A stretch of DNA of 64,000 nucleotides from CAZUXY01 sp964624235 (GTDB lineage: Bacteria; Spirochaetota; UBA4802; UBA5368). A model generated the notes under the pieces. It worked only from the letters and a program-made list of their open reading frames with translations, did not search any database and was not told the origin of the DNA. Position numbers and translations under genes: made by a program. Every line of letters begins with the position of its first letter. Position 1 is the first letter of the stretch. Where the stretch lies: positions 1 to 64,000 of the forward strand of contig CAZUXY010000010.1 of NCBI GenBank assembly GCA_964624235.1. Reading direction: 5' to 3'. Positions 26,999-35,880 of the stretch are shown here, one piece after another.

Positions 26999-27442
26999 AT
27001 GAGCATATCCATCAGAACCGCAACAGAAGACGACCTGGATGCAATTTACAAAATTGAAACGGATTCTTCACCCTCGCCATGGAGTTATGCCGGTATCGCG
27101 GCTGAATTAACGTACCCTTTTTCCCGTGTCTACATTGCGGAATTCAACGGTACAATCGCGGGATTCGCCGTTGTCTGGAATGTCGGAGGCGATATACAAT
27201 TAAACAATCTAGCAGTCAAAAAAGATTACAGAAGAAAAGGTATAGCACGTAAGCTCGTTGAACATATTTCAGAAAGAATCAACAGCAAGATCGAGGGTCG
27301 TATTATTCTAGAGGTCCGTGAGAAAAATATAACGGCACGAAGCTTCTACCAGGCCATTGGATTTCTTGAAAACGGATTGAGAAAAAACTATTACCAGGAC
27401 GATCACGCAATACTGATGGAAAGACCAATCAGAACCGCATAA
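26999..27442 (+). CDS. rimI: Ribosomal protein bS18 alanine N-acetyltransferase
   Basis: GNAT enzyme of 147 residues. RimI signatures are LNNLAVKKDYRRKGIARKL (acetyl-CoA loop) and LEVREKNITARSFYQAIGF. ATG 26999 is preferred over TTG 26993. It is followed after 31 nt by engB on the same strand; both relate to ribosome maturation. Confidence 0.9.
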   Translation: MSISIRTATEDDLDAIYKIETDSSPSPWSYAGIAAELTYPFSRVYIAEFNGTIAGFAVVWNVGGDIQLNNLAVKKDYRRKGIARKLVEHISERINSKIEGRIILEVREKNITARSFYQAIGFLENGLRKNYYQDDHAILMERPIRTA

Positions 27443-27473
27443 AATTTAAAATAAAGTAATTTATACCCGAAAC

Positions 27474-28055
27474 ATGAAAATAACTCAGGTCAGATTCATT
27501 AAAAGTGCCACCAGTGAGAAACATTTTCCTTCTTACAGTTTCCCTGAATTCGCTTTCCTGGGTCGTTCAAATGTAGGGAAATCGTCACTGATTAATATGA
27601 TTACAGGCAAAAAAGGTCTTGTGAAGGTCGGGGCAAAACCTGGGGTAACAAGGACTCTTAATTTCTTCCTGTTAAATGACAGGATATCACTCGTGGACCT
27701 TCCAGGTTATGGCTACGCCAGAGTTTCAAAAGAAATCAGGAAAACATTCCCTCCGATGATTAAAAATTATTTGTCCAGACGTGAGTCTTTAAAGCTGCTT
27801 TTCCTCCTTATAGACATCAGACGTGTTCCCGATGAGTCAGAGAACGATATGATTTCTTTTGCCGCCATAAGGGATATCCCGGTGGCTGTAATTGCCACCA
27901 AATGCGACAAACTTTCCCGCAGCGCAAAGCTTAAAGCCGCGACCGTTATTTCCTGCGCGCTGGGACTGGATCGTGATCATGTATTCTTTTCTTCATCAAA
28001 ATCCAAGGAGGGAAAAAAGGAAATACTTTCTCTTATCAGGCAGTTTTCAGATTAA
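27474..28055 (+). CDS. engB: Ribosome biogenesis GTP-binding protein
   Basis: TRAFAC GTPase YsxC/EngB of 193 residues needed for 50S subunit assembly. G motifs: G1 GRSNVGKSSLIN, G2 region GVTRTLNFF, G3 DLPGYGYA, G4 TKCDK and G5 SSSK. Length is typical. It ends 1 nt before the convergent lipoprotein gene. Confidence 0.95.
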   Translation: MKITQVRFIKSATSEKHFPSYSFPEFAFLGRSNVGKSSLINMITGKKGLVKVGAKPGVTRTLNFFLLNDRISLVDLPGYGYARVSKEIRKTFPPMIKNYLSRRESLKLLFLLIDIRRVPDESENDMISFAAIRDIPVAVIATKCDKLSRSAKLKAATVISCALGLDRDHVFFSSSKSKEGKKEILSLIRQFSD

Positions 28056-28056
28056 A

Positions 28057-28530
28057 CTAATCAGAATGAATTGAAAAATCCTCAATTGCAGACATGACTG
28101 CGCTTCTTCTTTTCTCGTAATATACAGAGGGCCCGCCGGTTTCAATAATATATACCAGTTTGTCATGAACGAAAAGAGTGATTACATAACGATAATCCTC
28201 TCCATTGAACCACAGTGAATATTCAAAAAGTCTTCCTTTAAGGTTGTTCTTTGCGGTGATTTCTTTTTCCTGAACCAGGCGATATCCTTTTGAAATCATA
28301 TGGGTTTTGACGGTCTCCCCCCACATTGATTCATCACCAAAAGGTTCATTATATCGGCTGTATGCCCTCAGTCTCACTCCGTCGGGCGATATTGCTTTGA
28401 ATATTTTCACTTCCCTGTCGTATACGGCAAATCCTTGAGGCGTTTTCACCGTGAACGACGAGGTTTTACAGCCGTTCAAAACCAGGGTCATCATTGCTGC
28501 CATTACGAGGATTTTAACTGTTTCTTTCAC
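28057..28530 (-). CDS. Small lipoprotein of unknown function
   Basis: A 157-residue product. A start at GTG 28530 is supported by GGAAG a few bases upstream; a TTG five codons earlier lacks one. The signal ends in the lipobox LVLNGC. The mature part has no known motif; it looks like a compact alpha/beta domain ending IETGGPSVYYEKRRSAVMSA. It is related in style to the C-terminal part of the DUF4349-like lipoprotein at 29.3-30.5 kb, which also has a FGDES/RYVI-like pattern and ends with a similar VIET segment. A common domain is possible. Confidence 0.65.
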   Translation of the reverse strand: MKETVKILVMAAMMTLVLNGCKTSSFTVKTPQGFAVYDREVKIFKAISPDGVRLRAYSRYNEPFGDESMWGETVKTHMISKGYRLVQEKEITAKNNLKGRLFEYSLWFNGEDYRYVITLFVHDKLVYIIETGGPSVYYEKRRSAVMSAIEDFSIHSD

Positions 28531-28683
28531 CGTATCTTCCGCCAATTGATTAGAACTGCCGTACCATTCAATTATTGTTAACCCATTTTAAAATTGATTC
28601 TGAACTCCTCCGGTGCTCGGGTTTGCTTTGCACTGGAAAGACCGTGTATCCTGAATATTCGATATCCGTTACTACCTAATTCG

Positions 28684-29289
28684 TTAATATCCCCTTAAAA
28701 GGTTCTCTACCCCCAGAGTGTTGATCCAGTTTATCGGTATACCCGCGGTACCCTTGGTCCCTGAAGCATCAGTTCTTCTATAAAACTGTATTTTCATCTC
28801 TCCCATTGCGGTCCGGTCCCGGTAATAATGTATCTGGCCCTTTATTTTTTCAACTTCCATGACCACCCTGCTGATTTCCTTTTCAACCTCGAGGGTTTCG
28901 ATGACCCCTGACCCGCCGAATAGACTGTACAGTTTCTCCAGATGGACCTGTTTTACCGTCAGACGTGTGGGGAGGTCGGCCAATATCGCCGAAATGTCTT
29001 TGTTATTCATCCTTTCATCGGATATATAACCCTGCGTCAGCAAGATGGTCTTTATATCTTTAAAATACTCTGCTGGTATCCTTATGACAATGTTGCCGGC
29101 GGAATATGATTTCACATAACCGTTTCTGGTAAGCACATGCTTTTTTATTGTATTCATGGTTTTCACGGGATCGGAACCGTAAAAAGTATAACCGATTTCG
29201 TGTATAACCGTTCCTGCCATGCCGGGAGTGGCGGGCACCAATATGCTTATGACATTCAAAAGCACTATATACAATACCAGTCGTCTCAT
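28684..29289 (-). CDS. Exported DUF4349-like protein
   Basis: A 201-residue protein with an N-terminal signal peptide (cleavage likely after PGMAG). Its core repeats the DUF4349 theme: TMNTIKKHVLTRNGYVKSYSAGNIVIRIPAEYFKDI parallels the upstream neighbour's AVNSLVNGVGGH...VRIPVKKFEAL (only short parts quoted as a pattern). It overlaps that neighbour by 4 nt, so the two are coupled. DUF4349 proteins are of unknown function, usually with a coiled coil between two half-domains. Confidence 0.7.
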   Translation of the reverse strand: MRRLVLYIVLLNVISILVPATPGMAGTVIHEIGYTFYGSDPVKTMNTIKKHVLTRNGYVKSYSAGNIVIRIPAEYFKDIKTILLTQGYISDERMNNKDISAILADLPTRLTVKQVHLEKLYSLFGGSGVIETLEVEKEISRVVMEVEKIKGQIHYYRDRTAMGEMKIQFYRRTDASGTKGTAGIPINWINTLGVENLLRGY

Positions 29290-30515
29290 TTACCCGTCCT
29301 TAAGGATTTTAAATAACCGGTAACCGGTTCTTTATAACGTTCAAATGATTCTTTCGTTTCATATACCGTCTCGATGACGACTATTCCCTTTGCCGTCACT
29401 AAAAAGGCCACTTCGTATATTCTATCGCCAGGCATCCCGAAACGATAATGTTTCATTTTCGTTGCATACTGGTTGCTGATCTCATCCTCAGAAACGACCC
29501 GATACATGCGGTTTTTCATTTCTATCTTCAATGCTTCATCCCAGAACGGTATGTCCGCGGGAGGGTAATTGTCAGCCAAACCTATCCTTATACCGGCGTT
29601 ATTTCCCGGACTGATGAAAAGATACCTTCCTTTTGATTCATAAAACTGTTTTTCCAGCATGAAGAACCCGGATGGTGTTGTAAAGTCCATGCCATCTGCA
29701 TTTTTTTGGATGGTCCTCCTGTCCGGATTCAATCCCGATATCCACGGAAAAGGTGAAGGGATATAGTTCTTCACCGTATCTGATACCTTCGCCTTCAGAT
29801 TCAGAATTACAGTCGAAAAGTTAGCACGGTCTCCCAGGGATTTCAATGTCGTTGTCAGAGATTCTATCAGCTGGGTAAGCCGTTCTATTTCCTTGAGAAT
29901 TGTTACCCGTTCCTCGACTTTTTTGACCTTTTTCAACAACTCATAAAAACGGTCCCTTACCTTTTTTGCTGTTTCTACCCTGAGTGCAATATCGGTGTAT
30001 TCCATGGTAACATCAAGCGCAGTAACGTTTTTATACGTCACATCACCCATCTTCTCGAATTCTTCCAGCAATGCTTCGAATTTCTTAACTGGAACTCTTA
30101 TATAGACCCTCGCCGAGCGGAAGGAATCCGATGTGACTGCTGATTCAAGATGGCCTCCAACACCATTCACCAGTGAATTCACCGCATCAATTGTGTTACG
30201 AACGCTCTGAACATTCATATAATACTCGGCGGTGTGGATAACCATCCGTTCCGGGGCTTTTTCTGATTTCAGTGTTTCTTCAGTGTTTTTATCAGAGGTA
30301 TATTCTGATGATTTATAGTAGTCACGCATTCCCGCCGCGCCTTCGGTATACCTCTTTTTTTCCATCTCCATGGGTGCTTCTTTCTTGCGTGGAGCATATG
30401 CTCCACCGATTGACTTTCCCCTGGACTCACGATAGGTTCCGCATGAGAGGACCAGGAGCATCATGGCTATGAAAAGAGGAACCAGATGAGAGGGGTTGAT
30501 AAACCGCTTTTTCAT
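29286..30515 (-). CDS. DUF4349-domain lipoprotein
   Basis: A 409-residue lipoprotein. The signal ends in the lipobox LLVLSCG. A low-complexity linker leads to the DUF4349 core (~100-260): STAEYYMNVQSVRNTIDAV-type strand, RVYIRVPVKKFEALLEEF, then a coiled coil (VKKVEERVTILKEIERLTQL) and SLGDRANFSTVILNL. The C-terminal ~130 residues resemble the small lipoprotein at 28 kb (KMKHYRFGMPGDRIYEVAF and VIETVYETKE). It starts at ATG 30515; the frame is open 18 codons further upstream. Role unknown, envelope-associated. Confidence 0.78.
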   Translation of the reverse strand: MKKRFINPSHLVPLFIAMMLLVLSCGTYRESRGKSIGGAYAPRKKEAPMEMEKKRYTEGAAGMRDYYKSSEYTSDKNTEETLKSEKAPERMVIHTAEYYMNVQSVRNTIDAVNSLVNGVGGHLESAVTSDSFRSARVYIRVPVKKFEALLEEFEKMGDVTYKNVTALDVTMEYTDIALRVETAKKVRDRFYELLKKVKKVEERVTILKEIERLTQLIESLTTTLKSLGDRANFSTVILNLKAKVSDTVKNYIPSPFPWISGLNPDRRTIQKNADGMDFTTPSGFFMLEKQFYESKGRYLFISPGNNAGIRIGLADNYPPADIPFWDEALKIEMKNRMYRVVSEDEISNQYATKMKHYRFGMPGDRIYEVAFLVTAKGIVVIETVYETKESFERYKEPVTGYLKSLRTGK

Positions 30516-30658
30516 GTTATATTTTTTCGAATAAATAATTTTATACGCATGAACACTGTCGATGCACATAACAGCATTTTAAGCATTAATCGATCATGAT
30601 TATGAACAAAGAATACTAATTATTACTCTATTCCAGGAAAGAAGTAATGTCAATTGTT

Positions 30659-31258
30659 TTACAGCTGGGTCATCAGGTACATAATTCGGCTGGCCTTGTC
30701 TCTGGGCATAAGCGAAATGAGATACGATGAAATGCTCATTTTGCCCGCTTCCTGGGCATCGGAATCTATCTGTCTGAGTACATCCACGATAAGAGGCTCT
30801 TCCCATTTAACCATTATCTCAACAGCCTCTTCCGGACGTATGCTGGTGATTTTCTGGGCAAGGTCTTTTACGTTTCGCTGGTATCCTGAAAACTTCTTTT
30901 TCTCGTCTTCAAGGCGTTTCTTCTCGAGATCTATACCCTTGCGCATATCATCGATTTTTTCTCTTTCCTTTTCCAGTTTCTTCTCTGATTCCGAAATGAG
31001 CGCTTCTCTTTTGTCCAGATCCTCCACTCTCTCTTTCAGTTTATCTTTCTCCTTTTCGAATTCTTCCTTCGCCACCAGAGAGGGTTCGTCGTCTTTTGCC
31101 GCAGTCACCATGACAGCTTCACGTTTGTACACTTTGTACAACATCTTTTCAATGTCTATCAATCCTATATAATCCAGCCAGAACATCCCCGCAGCCACAA
31201 GGAAAAGTATCAGGACCCCGAGATATAACAGTTTTGCTCTGTCAGAAACTTTCTTCAT
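30659..31258 (-). CDS. flbB: Periplasmic-flagellar collar protein FlbB (MotE-like)
   Basis: A 199-residue protein with one N-terminal transmembrane helix (~10-30). A long charged coiled coil follows (~60-130, rich in EKEREKID-type heptads), then a MotE/MgtE-N-like C-terminal domain (ITSIRPEEAVEIMVKWEEP). In Borrelia FlbB nucleates the flagellar collar of the periplasmic motor and lies just after the fliJ homologue; here one gene intervenes. GGAGC lies upstream of ATG. It is the last flagellar gene of the operon here; flbC, flgD and flgE do not follow. Confidence 0.85.
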   Translation of the reverse strand: MKKVSDRAKLLYLGVLILFLVAAGMFWLDYIGLIDIEKMLYKVYKREAVMVTAAKDDEPSLVAKEEFEKEKDKLKERVEDLDKREALISESEKKLEKEREKIDDMRKGIDLEKKRLEDEKKKFSGYQRNVKDLAQKITSIRPEEAVEIMVKWEEPLIVDVLRQIDSDAQEAGKMSISSYLISLMPRDKASRIMYLMTQL

Positions 31259-31321
31259 GTCGATGCTCCTCTATACGCGACTTTAACATCAAAAATATCA
31301 CCTTTGTTTTTTATAATTTCA

Positions 31322-31906
31322 TCATTTAGAGTTTTTTAAATATTCCGCCATTACCCTGTTCACATATGCCCTGGTTTCCCCGTAAGGAGGTACGCCGCCA
31401 TAACCATCAACCGCTTTAGAACCCGCGTTATACGCCGCCAGCGCCTTCTTGTAATCCCACGCGTATTTCTCCAGTAGCGACTTTAAGATACCGACGCCGG
31501 CTTCAAGATTCTCCCGGGGAACAAAAGCGTTTCTCACACCCATCGCGGCCGCCGTACCGGGCATCAACTGCATAAGACCCATTGCACCTCTGGGCGATAC
31601 CGCTTTATGGTTATATGATGATTCAGTTTTGATTATCGCATCAACCAGTCCCGATGGCACGTTAAACCTTCCGGCCGTATCAACTGCAAGACGTTGTAAA
31701 TCGCTTTTGGCATATTCACTGGCGTTTATATCGGTATTTTTACCCGTCATTTTTATTTGCTTCAGCGTTTCCTGTCCGGATATCTTCTCATTGAATTCAG
31801 TATCGAATGATCGTGCGAGGCCGAAATGTTGTTCGGTTTTTTCCAGATTGAAACGTTTTTGAATTTCTGCTATTCGTCTCATTACTGCATTAATATTTTC
31901 AACCAT
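31322..31906 (-). CDS. Flagellar-operon lytic transglycosylase (SLT domain)
   Basis: A 194-residue protein whose C-terminal ~120 residues form an SLT/goose-lysozyme domain: catalytic Glu in IIKTESSYNHKAVSPRG, then GLMQLMPGTAAAMG, and AYNAGSKAVDGYGG. It cleaves peptidoglycan glycan strands. No signal peptide is visible, so it may be exported by the flagellar system or another route. It sits between fliJ and flbB with a 12-nt gap and likely opens the wall for rod assembly. Confidence 0.88.
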   Translation of the reverse strand: MVENINAVMRRIAEIQKRFNLEKTEQHFGLARSFDTEFNEKISGQETLKQIKMTGKNTDINASEYAKSDLQRLAVDTAGRFNVPSGLVDAIIKTESSYNHKAVSPRGAMGLMQLMPGTAAAMGVRNAFVPRENLEAGVGILKSLLEKYAWDYKKALAAYNAGSKAVDGYGGVPPYGETRAYVNRVMAEYLKNSK

Positions 31907-31918
31907 ACCTGTATTCCC

Positions 31919-32377
31919 CTAAACAGCTTCCACATGGCTGCGCATATGTAACTTCTGATTCATGTCGTCATTTTCCTTAACAATCTCACGGTTTACCTCA
32001 TAAAGATATTCATTCATTTTTCTTTCTTTCAGCTTTTCCACTACTCTTCTTTCTCTGGATGCTTCAATGAGTTTTTGCCTCACCTTTTGAATTTCAGGCT
32101 CCATGCTCTCTACCCTTTCCTGCTGTACCTCTATTGCACGGTGAGAGAACTCAATAAACCTTTCGTACATCATGATATCACTGAAAGAGTATCCGCCATC
32201 AGTCAGCCGTTGGTTAAATTTCGCACGCTGTTCTTCAAGGCGTCGCATATAATTCTGTTGTTTCATCCTCTCCAGGTTTTGAATCGCCAGGACCTTTGAA
32301 AGCTCATTCTGAACTTCCCGCTCTTTCGCTTCACGTATATCCAGCAGTTTCTGTAATCTGAATGAAAATTTCTTCAT
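31919..32377 (-). CDS. fliJ: Flagellar export protein FliJ
   Basis: A 152-residue, almost fully helical coiled-coil protein (KFSFRLQKLLDIREAKEREV at the N-terminus is typical). FliJ is the stalk-like ATPase activator and chaperone-escort factor of the flagellar type III export apparatus. It lies directly downstream of fliI. It is the counterpart of Borrelia FlbA. Confidence 0.85.
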   Translation of the reverse strand: MKKFSFRLQKLLDIREAKEREVQNELSKVLAIQNLERMKQQNYMRRLEEQRAKFNQRLTDGGYSFSDIMMYERFIEFSHRAIEVQQERVESMEPEIQKVRQKLIEASRERRVVEKLKERKMNEYLYEVNREIVKENDDMNQKLHMRSHVEAV

Positions 32378-32419
32378 TGTTTCAACAATCCCGTTATATC
32401 GTATTGATATTGAATATTG

Positions 32420-33817
32420 CTATTTTCTCAGAACCGGGAATGCGACATAATCCCTTGTTGTCGCTTCCGCTCTTCTACCCTTTTTACGGAACAGGGCTAC
32501 CAGACGGTTTTTTATGTTTTCCATTGTGTCTTTTTCCCTTATTCCCTGCTTCAAAAAGTTATCCATTTCCTCTTTCTTTTCTATGGCAACATCCACTTCC
32601 GCCCTGGATCCTCTGGCATATGCGCCGAGGCTGATAAGGTCCTCAGCGTCGGTATAGGCGGCAAGCAGTTCCCTGAAACGGTTGGCCGCTTTAATGTGTT
32701 CATCGTCGACCACATCTTTCATGCAGCGCGATAGAGAACCAAGTACATCGATGGCGGGATAATGGTTCTTATGCGCAAGAGCGCGTGAAAGTACTATATG
32801 CCCGTCAAGTATACCCCGCACCGCATCGGATATGGGCTCGTTCATGTCATCCGCTTCGACCAGAATCGTGTAAAACCCAGTTATGCTGCCGGCACCCTCT
32901 TTAGTGCCTGAGCGCTCAAGCAGACGCGGTAATAAAGAAAAGACCGAAGGCGGATAACCCCGTGTAGCGGCCGGTTCACCTGCAGCAAGTCCGACTTCAC
33001 GCTGCGCCAGTGAAAAACGCGTAACTGAATCCAGAAGTATATTGACGTCTTTTCCCCGGTCGCGGAAGTATTCGGCAACCGCGTGTGCCAGAAAAGCCCC
33101 GCGCAGTCGCATCATCGGCGGCTGGTCGGATGTGGCGACTATTACCACCGAACGCCGCAATCCTTCAGGTCCCAGTTCCTTGTCAACGAAATCCCGTACC
33201 TCCCGACCCCTTTCACCGATCAGCGCCACAACGTTTACATCCGCCGTGGTATAGCGCGCGATCATTGCCAGCAGAGTCGATTTACCCACCCCGGTTCCCG
33301 AGAAGATACCTATACGCTGTCCCTTGCCCACGGTGTTAAGACCATCTATGGCCCTTATGCCCACGGAAAGGGGTTCATCTATCAGCCTTCTTTCCAGAGG
33401 ATTGATCGGGTTCCCGTCCACAGGATAGCGTTCAGAAGTGAAAATTTCCCCTTTCCCGTCCAGTGGACGGCCATCCCCCGAGATTACTCTGCCAAGCAAC
33501 TCATCCCCAACCGGCACCATCAGCGATGAACCCATCGCGATCACATCAGCCCCCGGGGTCACACCCCTCATCTCCCCGATCGGCATCAGTATTACCCTGT
33601 TTCGGTTAAAGCCGACGACCTCGGTATAGAGATATTTCCCCGGCCCAAGCTTCACTTTACATATTTCACCCATTTTTACTTCAGGACCTATCGACTCGAT
33701 CGTGAGTCCGATTATCCTTTCCACGCGACCGGTAAAATGGATTATGTCGGTTTCATCGATCAGCCGTTTGTACTTGGAGAGTATGTCTACTTTTTCATGG
33801 GGGAGTATTTTTATCAT
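32420..33817 (-). CDS. fliI: Flagellum-specific ATPase FliI
   Basis: A 465-residue ATPase of the flagellar type III export apparatus. Walker A is GIFSGTGVGKSTLLAMI, the Walker B strand NILLDSVTRFS, and the family signature is GYPPSVFSLLPRLLERSG. It works with FliH (regulator) and FliJ (stalk), both adjacent. Length normal. Confidence 0.97.
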   Translation of the reverse strand: MIKILPHEKVDILSKYKRLIDETDIIHFTGRVERIIGLTIESIGPEVKMGEICKVKLGPGKYLYTEVVGFNRNRVILMPIGEMRGVTPGADVIAMGSSLMVPVGDELLGRVISGDGRPLDGKGEIFTSERYPVDGNPINPLERRLIDEPLSVGIRAIDGLNTVGKGQRIGIFSGTGVGKSTLLAMIARYTTADVNVVALIGERGREVRDFVDKELGPEGLRRSVVIVATSDQPPMMRLRGAFLAHAVAEYFRDRGKDVNILLDSVTRFSLAQREVGLAAGEPAATRGYPPSVFSLLPRLLERSGTKEGAGSITGFYTILVEADDMNEPISDAVRGILDGHIVLSRALAHKNHYPAIDVLGSLSRCMKDVVDDEHIKAANRFRELLAAYTDAEDLISLGAYARGSRAEVDVAIEKKEEMDNFLKQGIREKDTMENIKNRLVALFRKKGRRAEATTRDYVAFPVLRK

Positions 33818-33833
33818 TTCTTTCCGATTCCCC

Positions 33834-34757
33834 TCAGGTGGTTGAATTCCTTATGGCTTCTTCTATCGTATCGAGCTGAGTGGAGATACGGGCATCGATT
33901 GCCCCGACGTCGGTTTCGATGATGCACCCTCCCCGTTCTACGCGGGAATCTTCATATATATTTACTTTCTTAAGTGATTCCATCATCTTTATAAGCTCAT
34001 CCTTATGAGCCGTGGTCATATCGAGGTCGGCGAAATTAACCCTTATGTCTATCCTGTCTCTGTCTTTAACGCGTTTTATCGCCTCACGGATATTATTGAT
34101 GACCACTTCCCTTCTTTCCACTATCTCGTCTTTAATAACCTTGCGTGCTATCATAAGGATCATCTCGGTCATAAGTTTCTCTGATGAACGTATGATATCA
34201 TCCCGGATATCAACAGCGGTCGATACAATGGTGCCGAGACGATCGATAAGGCGCATTACTTCCGCCTGTCCTTCCTTGTACCCCTCCTCACGGCCCGCCT
34301 CGTATCCTTTTTTATAAGCTTCATGTTCTATCTCGGAAACTTTTAGCTCCGCCTCCTTAATCATCTTTTCCGCTTCGAATTTGCCTCTCTCGATCTCTCT
34401 TTCCGATTCGGCACGGAATTTTTCCATTTCGGTTTTTATCTGCTCGCGGGCCACCTGAAGCTCCCTGAACGCGGCCTCTTTACCCTCTTCTTCAATTTTT
34501 TTAGCCTGCTGTCTCGCCTCTTCGGTCAAACGGCGGACTTCTTCCTCTGTCTCACGCCGGTACCTCTCCAGCTCGGCCTCCATTTCCTCAATAGAAGGCC
34601 CCTGGTAGACGTCTATCGGGTTACCGTCTTCATCGACCTCGTACTCCCGATATTCTTCATCGGTCATAACGTTTTTCTGATATTTTTCAGGGAGTTCTAT
34701 CTGCTTGGGAATCCCCGCAATGGCTATTTCCATTGGCTTGAAAACTAGTTTAGACAA
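33834..34757 (-). CDS. fliH: Flagellar assembly protein FliH
   Basis: A 307-residue FliH, negative regulator and anchor of FliI. N-terminal ~55 residues are variable; a very long charged coiled coil spans ~60-160 with repeated EAERE/KAEKM-type segments. The C-terminal domain is the V-type-ATPase-E-like FliH fold (LMIARKVIKDEIVERREVV, GGCIIETDVGAIDARIS). It overlaps fliG by 8 nt. Confidence 0.93.
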   Translation of the reverse strand: MSKLVFKPMEIAIAGIPKQIELPEKYQKNVMTDEEYREYEVDEDGNPIDVYQGPSIEEMEAELERYRRETEEEVRRLTEEARQQAKKIEEEGKEAAFRELQVAREQIKTEMEKFRAESEREIERGKFEAEKMIKEAELKVSEIEHEAYKKGYEAGREEGYKEGQAEVMRLIDRLGTIVSTAVDIRDDIIRSSEKLMTEMILMIARKVIKDEIVERREVVINNIREAIKRVKDRDRIDIRVNFADLDMTTAHKDELIKMMESLKKVNIYEDSRVERGGCIIETDVGAIDARISTQLDTIEEAIRNSTT

Positions 34758-35766
34758 CGAGCTCCTCCTCGCCGGCGCGGGCGACGATTATATCACCGGC
34801 CTCCTCAAGTTTTCTTATGATATTCACTATCTTCTGCTGCGCTTCTTCAACGTCCCTCAATCGAATCGGCCCCATAAAATCCATATCCTCGCGGAGGAGT
34901 GAAGACGCACGCTTCGACATGTTCCTGAATATCTTTTCCTGCACCTCTGAATCCACACCCTTCAGCGCTTTCGCCAGATCCTGAGTGTCCACCTCACGCA
35001 GCACCTTCTGTATAGAACGGTCGTCCAGAAGCACGATGTCCTCGAACACAAACATTCTCTTCTTGATCTCCTCGGCCAGTTCAGGATCTTCTTCTTCCAG
35101 CGCCTCTATAATTATCTTTTCGGTTCCGCGGTCGACCTGATTGAGTACTTCAACTATAGCGTCTATACCCCCGGCCGAAGTATAATCCTCTGAAGCCAGG
35201 GTGGAAAGCTTCCTTTCCAGCACTCTCTCCACCTCACGCAATACATCAGGCGAGGTACGGTCCATGGTCGCAATACGTTTCGCCACATCCGCCTGGATCT
35301 GATGAGAAAGCCCCGAAAGGATCTGGGCCGCCTTGGCAGGGTCCAGGTATGCCAGTATAAGCGCTATGGTCTGAGGGTGTTCACCCTGGATGAAGTTGAG
35401 CAGGTGGCTCGGGTCTGTTCGTCGTATAAAATCGAAGGGACGCACCTGCAGCGAAGAAGTAAGGCGGTTGACTATATCTATGGCCTTCTGCGTACCGAGG
35501 GCCCTTTCCAGCACCTCCCTCGCATAGTCTATCCCCCCCTGGGCGATGAATTCCTGGGCCATCATCATCTCCTGGAATTCCATCAGCACCTTGTCTTTGT
35601 CTTCGGGTTCTATTTTATCCAGGCGTGCGATCTCGAAAGTGAGCTGTTCAATTTCATCTTCACGCAGGTGCTTGAATATTTCCGAAGAAACATCCGAACC
35701 CAGTGAAACGAGAAAAATCGCCGCTTTTTGCCTGCCCGTAAGCTGTGACTTCCTGGACTGAAGCAT
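34750..35766 (-). CDS. fliG: Flagellar motor switch protein FliG
   Basis: A 338-residue C-ring protein that couples the rotor to the stator. Signatures: FLVSLGSDVSSEIFKHL (N domain), the EHPQTIALILAYLDP middle-domain motif, and the C-terminal torque helix region with charged residues LLREDMDFMGPIRLRDVEEAQ. Length normal. It overlaps fliH by 8 nt. Spirochaetes may carry a second fliG elsewhere. Confidence 0.97.
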   Translation of the reverse strand: MLQSRKSQLTGRQKAAIFLVSLGSDVSSEIFKHLREDEIEQLTFEIARLDKIEPEDKDKVLMEFQEMMMAQEFIAQGGIDYAREVLERALGTQKAIDIVNRLTSSLQVRPFDFIRRTDPSHLLNFIQGEHPQTIALILAYLDPAKAAQILSGLSHQIQADVAKRIATMDRTSPDVLREVERVLERKLSTLASEDYTSAGGIDAIVEVLNQVDRGTEKIIIEALEEEDPELAEEIKKRMFVFEDIVLLDDRSIQKVLREVDTQDLAKALKGVDSEVQEKIFRNMSKRASSLLREDMDFMGPIRLRDVEEAQQKIVNIIRKLEEAGDIIVARAGEEELVV

Positions 35767-35880
35767 TTTTTACCTCACTGCGTTATATCCCTGATAACAA
35801 GCAGACTGCATTCGACCACCGATTTTAAAATACAGGCCATCCCGCGCCCAAGTCAAACCAAATTCACGTTCCTGAATCCC

